Shown one piece after another: positions 63,471 through 64,000 of a DNA stretch of 64,000 nt; position 1 is the first letter of the stretch, and every line of letters begins with the position of its first letter. The notes below the pieces were generated by a model. It had not been told where the DNA came from. It made no database searches and was given only the letters and a program-made list of their open reading frames with translations. Source of the stretch: Streptomyces sp. AP-93 (lineage in GTDB: Bacteria > Actinomycetota > Actinomycetes > Streptomycetales > Streptomycetaceae). Both the position numbers and the translations under genes were made by a program. Location of the stretch: assembly GCF_022808175.1 (NCBI RefSeq), contig NZ_JALGBX010000004.1:377722-441721 (forward strand), read 5' to 3'.

Positions 63471-63625
63471 GGGCGTAGGGCGCAAAACGGATTTAAGATC
63501 AATGTGCATTGCGTGCGTGCGCTATGGGCGCTACGTGCGACCTCTGACGCACACCCGAAAGGCATCTGGGGCTCTGCGCCGCCGAGAATCTCGTCGTATG
63601 GCATTCGAAATGCCATACTTGCGTC

Positions 63626-63910
63626 ATGGCTGACGACGACACCAACTTCCCTCCTGTCGACGGCCCTACCAGTGGAATCTCCGTCTCCCTGACCGCCGGT
63701 ACTCTGCAAGCGATCCGTGAGCGGGTCGGCAAGCGGGGCGTGTCCGCCTACCTGGAGAGGGCCGCGCAGCGGCAGATCGAGCGCGACAACCTGGACGAGC
63801 TGATCGCCGACTTCGACAAGACTCACGGCCCCACCGACCCCGAGGCCGTCGCCGCCAAGCGGGCCAAGCTCACCGGCGGCGCCTCTTCCGACGCCGGAGC
63901 GGCCGCGTGA
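63626..63910 (+). CDS. Antitoxin-like (CopG/VapB-type) protein
   Basis: 94 residues: GISVSLTAGTLQAIRERVGKRGVSAYLERAAQRQIE is a ribbon-helix-helix type DNA-binding start, and NLDELIADFDKTHGPTDPEAVAAKRAKL is the acidic toxin-wrapping tail. It overlaps a GTG start at 63907 (GTGA), as in VapBC pairs. Confidence 0.7.
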   Translation: MADDDTNFPPVDGPTSGISVSLTAGTLQAIRERVGKRGVSAYLERAAQRQIERDNLDELIADFDKTHGPTDPEAVAAKRAKLTGGASSDAGAAA

Positions 63911-63927
63911 GCGGCGCGCTCATCTAG
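63907..63927 (+). pseudogene. First codons of a PIN-type toxin, interrupted
   Basis: GTG 63907 encodes VSGALI then TAG. VSGALI is the usual start of VapC/PIN toxins paired with such antitoxins. Insertion-sequence DNA follows at once. Confidence 0.6.
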
Positions 63928-63943
63928 ATGATTGATTCCGTGG

Positions 63944-64000
63944 TCAGTGGTCGTAGGCGGTCAGTGATCGGATGACGGGTCCGCCGGTCTTGTGGTTGTG
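63944..64000 (-). CDS. Transposase C-terminus (gene continues past window)
   Basis: Minus strand: HNHKTGGPVIRSLTAYDH and TGA 63944-63946, the C-terminal signature of an IS5-type transposase. The outer end of the element lies between 63925 and 63943. Confidence 0.6.
   Translation of the reverse strand, partial: HNHKTGGPVIRSLTAYDH

Larger units (their letters stand above)
63302..63625. other. 324-bp region with an attachment-like junction
   Basis: Contains the RNA-methyltransferase tail (63375-63431), the CGCAGGTCAGCG motif (63459-63470) and the probable promoter of the antitoxin gene; no other gene seen. Confidence 0.5.

Overview
The window is high-GC actinobacterial DNA, almost certainly Streptomyces. 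Codon third positions are strongly G/C, GTG starts and ATGA/GTGA gene overlaps are common, and families typical of the genus appear (SAV_915, DUF5990, AfsR-like, ROK and LysR regulators). No rRNA, tRNA, CRISPR array or PKS/NRPS cluster was seen.

Layout. (1) 0-1.3 kb: two tandem Mrr-type nuclease genes, the first cut by the window edge. (2) 1.4-5.9 kb: an oxidative uronate route (uronate dehydrogenase, glucarate dehydratase, frameshifted ketodeoxyglucarate dehydratase, one unknown gene) whose transporter survives only as a permease tail. (3) 5.9-9.7 kb: a P450, a SAV_915 protein, a LysA-like decarboxylase and a VOC remnant. (4) 9.7-30.9 kb: a potassium island. It holds an APC permease, a TauE-type permease, an orphan KdpE-like regulator, two SDR paralogues, a second KdpB without KdpA/KdpC, a KimA-like K+ importer, a KdpF, a DUF4118 protein, and the full kdpFABC-kdpE-kdpD set. 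Direct repeats of CGTnAAGG/CGTCAGG type with an exact 11-bp period recur upstream of many of these genes, which suggests one shared OmpR-family (KdpE-like) regulon. (5) 30.9-32.9 kb: DUF5990 and a divergent merB-fusion/merR pair with a MerR-type operator. (6) 32.9-34.7 kb: decayed genes (DHFR-like, S9 peptidase, pirin tail).

(7) 34.6-59.2 kb: a block bracketed by two diverged direct repeats. Each repeat joins the 3' end of a pirin gene to an attachment-like sequence and the start of an integrase gene. Inside are an intact tyrosine recombinase, a LuxR-type two-component pair, a cupin, and a roughly 20-kb catabolic cluster: CMD/AhpD protein, sugar-type ABC importer, LysR, extradiol-type VOC enzyme, FAH hydrolase, alpha/beta hydrolase, HbpS-like protein, MetE-like protein, two aldehyde dehydrogenases, LhgO-like oxidase, amidohydrolase, TPP enzyme and Ldh-family dehydrogenase, then a siderophore-interacting flavoprotein. 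Together these suggest import and ring-cleavage or hydroxyacid degradation of an unknown compound. (8) 59.2-64 kb: a ROK regulator with an operator, a methyltransferase, and a graveyard of NmrA, IS5-type transposase and AfsR-like remnants. Then come another attachment-like junction and a toxin-antitoxin pair whose toxin is cut by an insertion sequence at the window edge.

All calls rest on reading sequence and motifs by eye. Family names come from remembered signatures, not searches.
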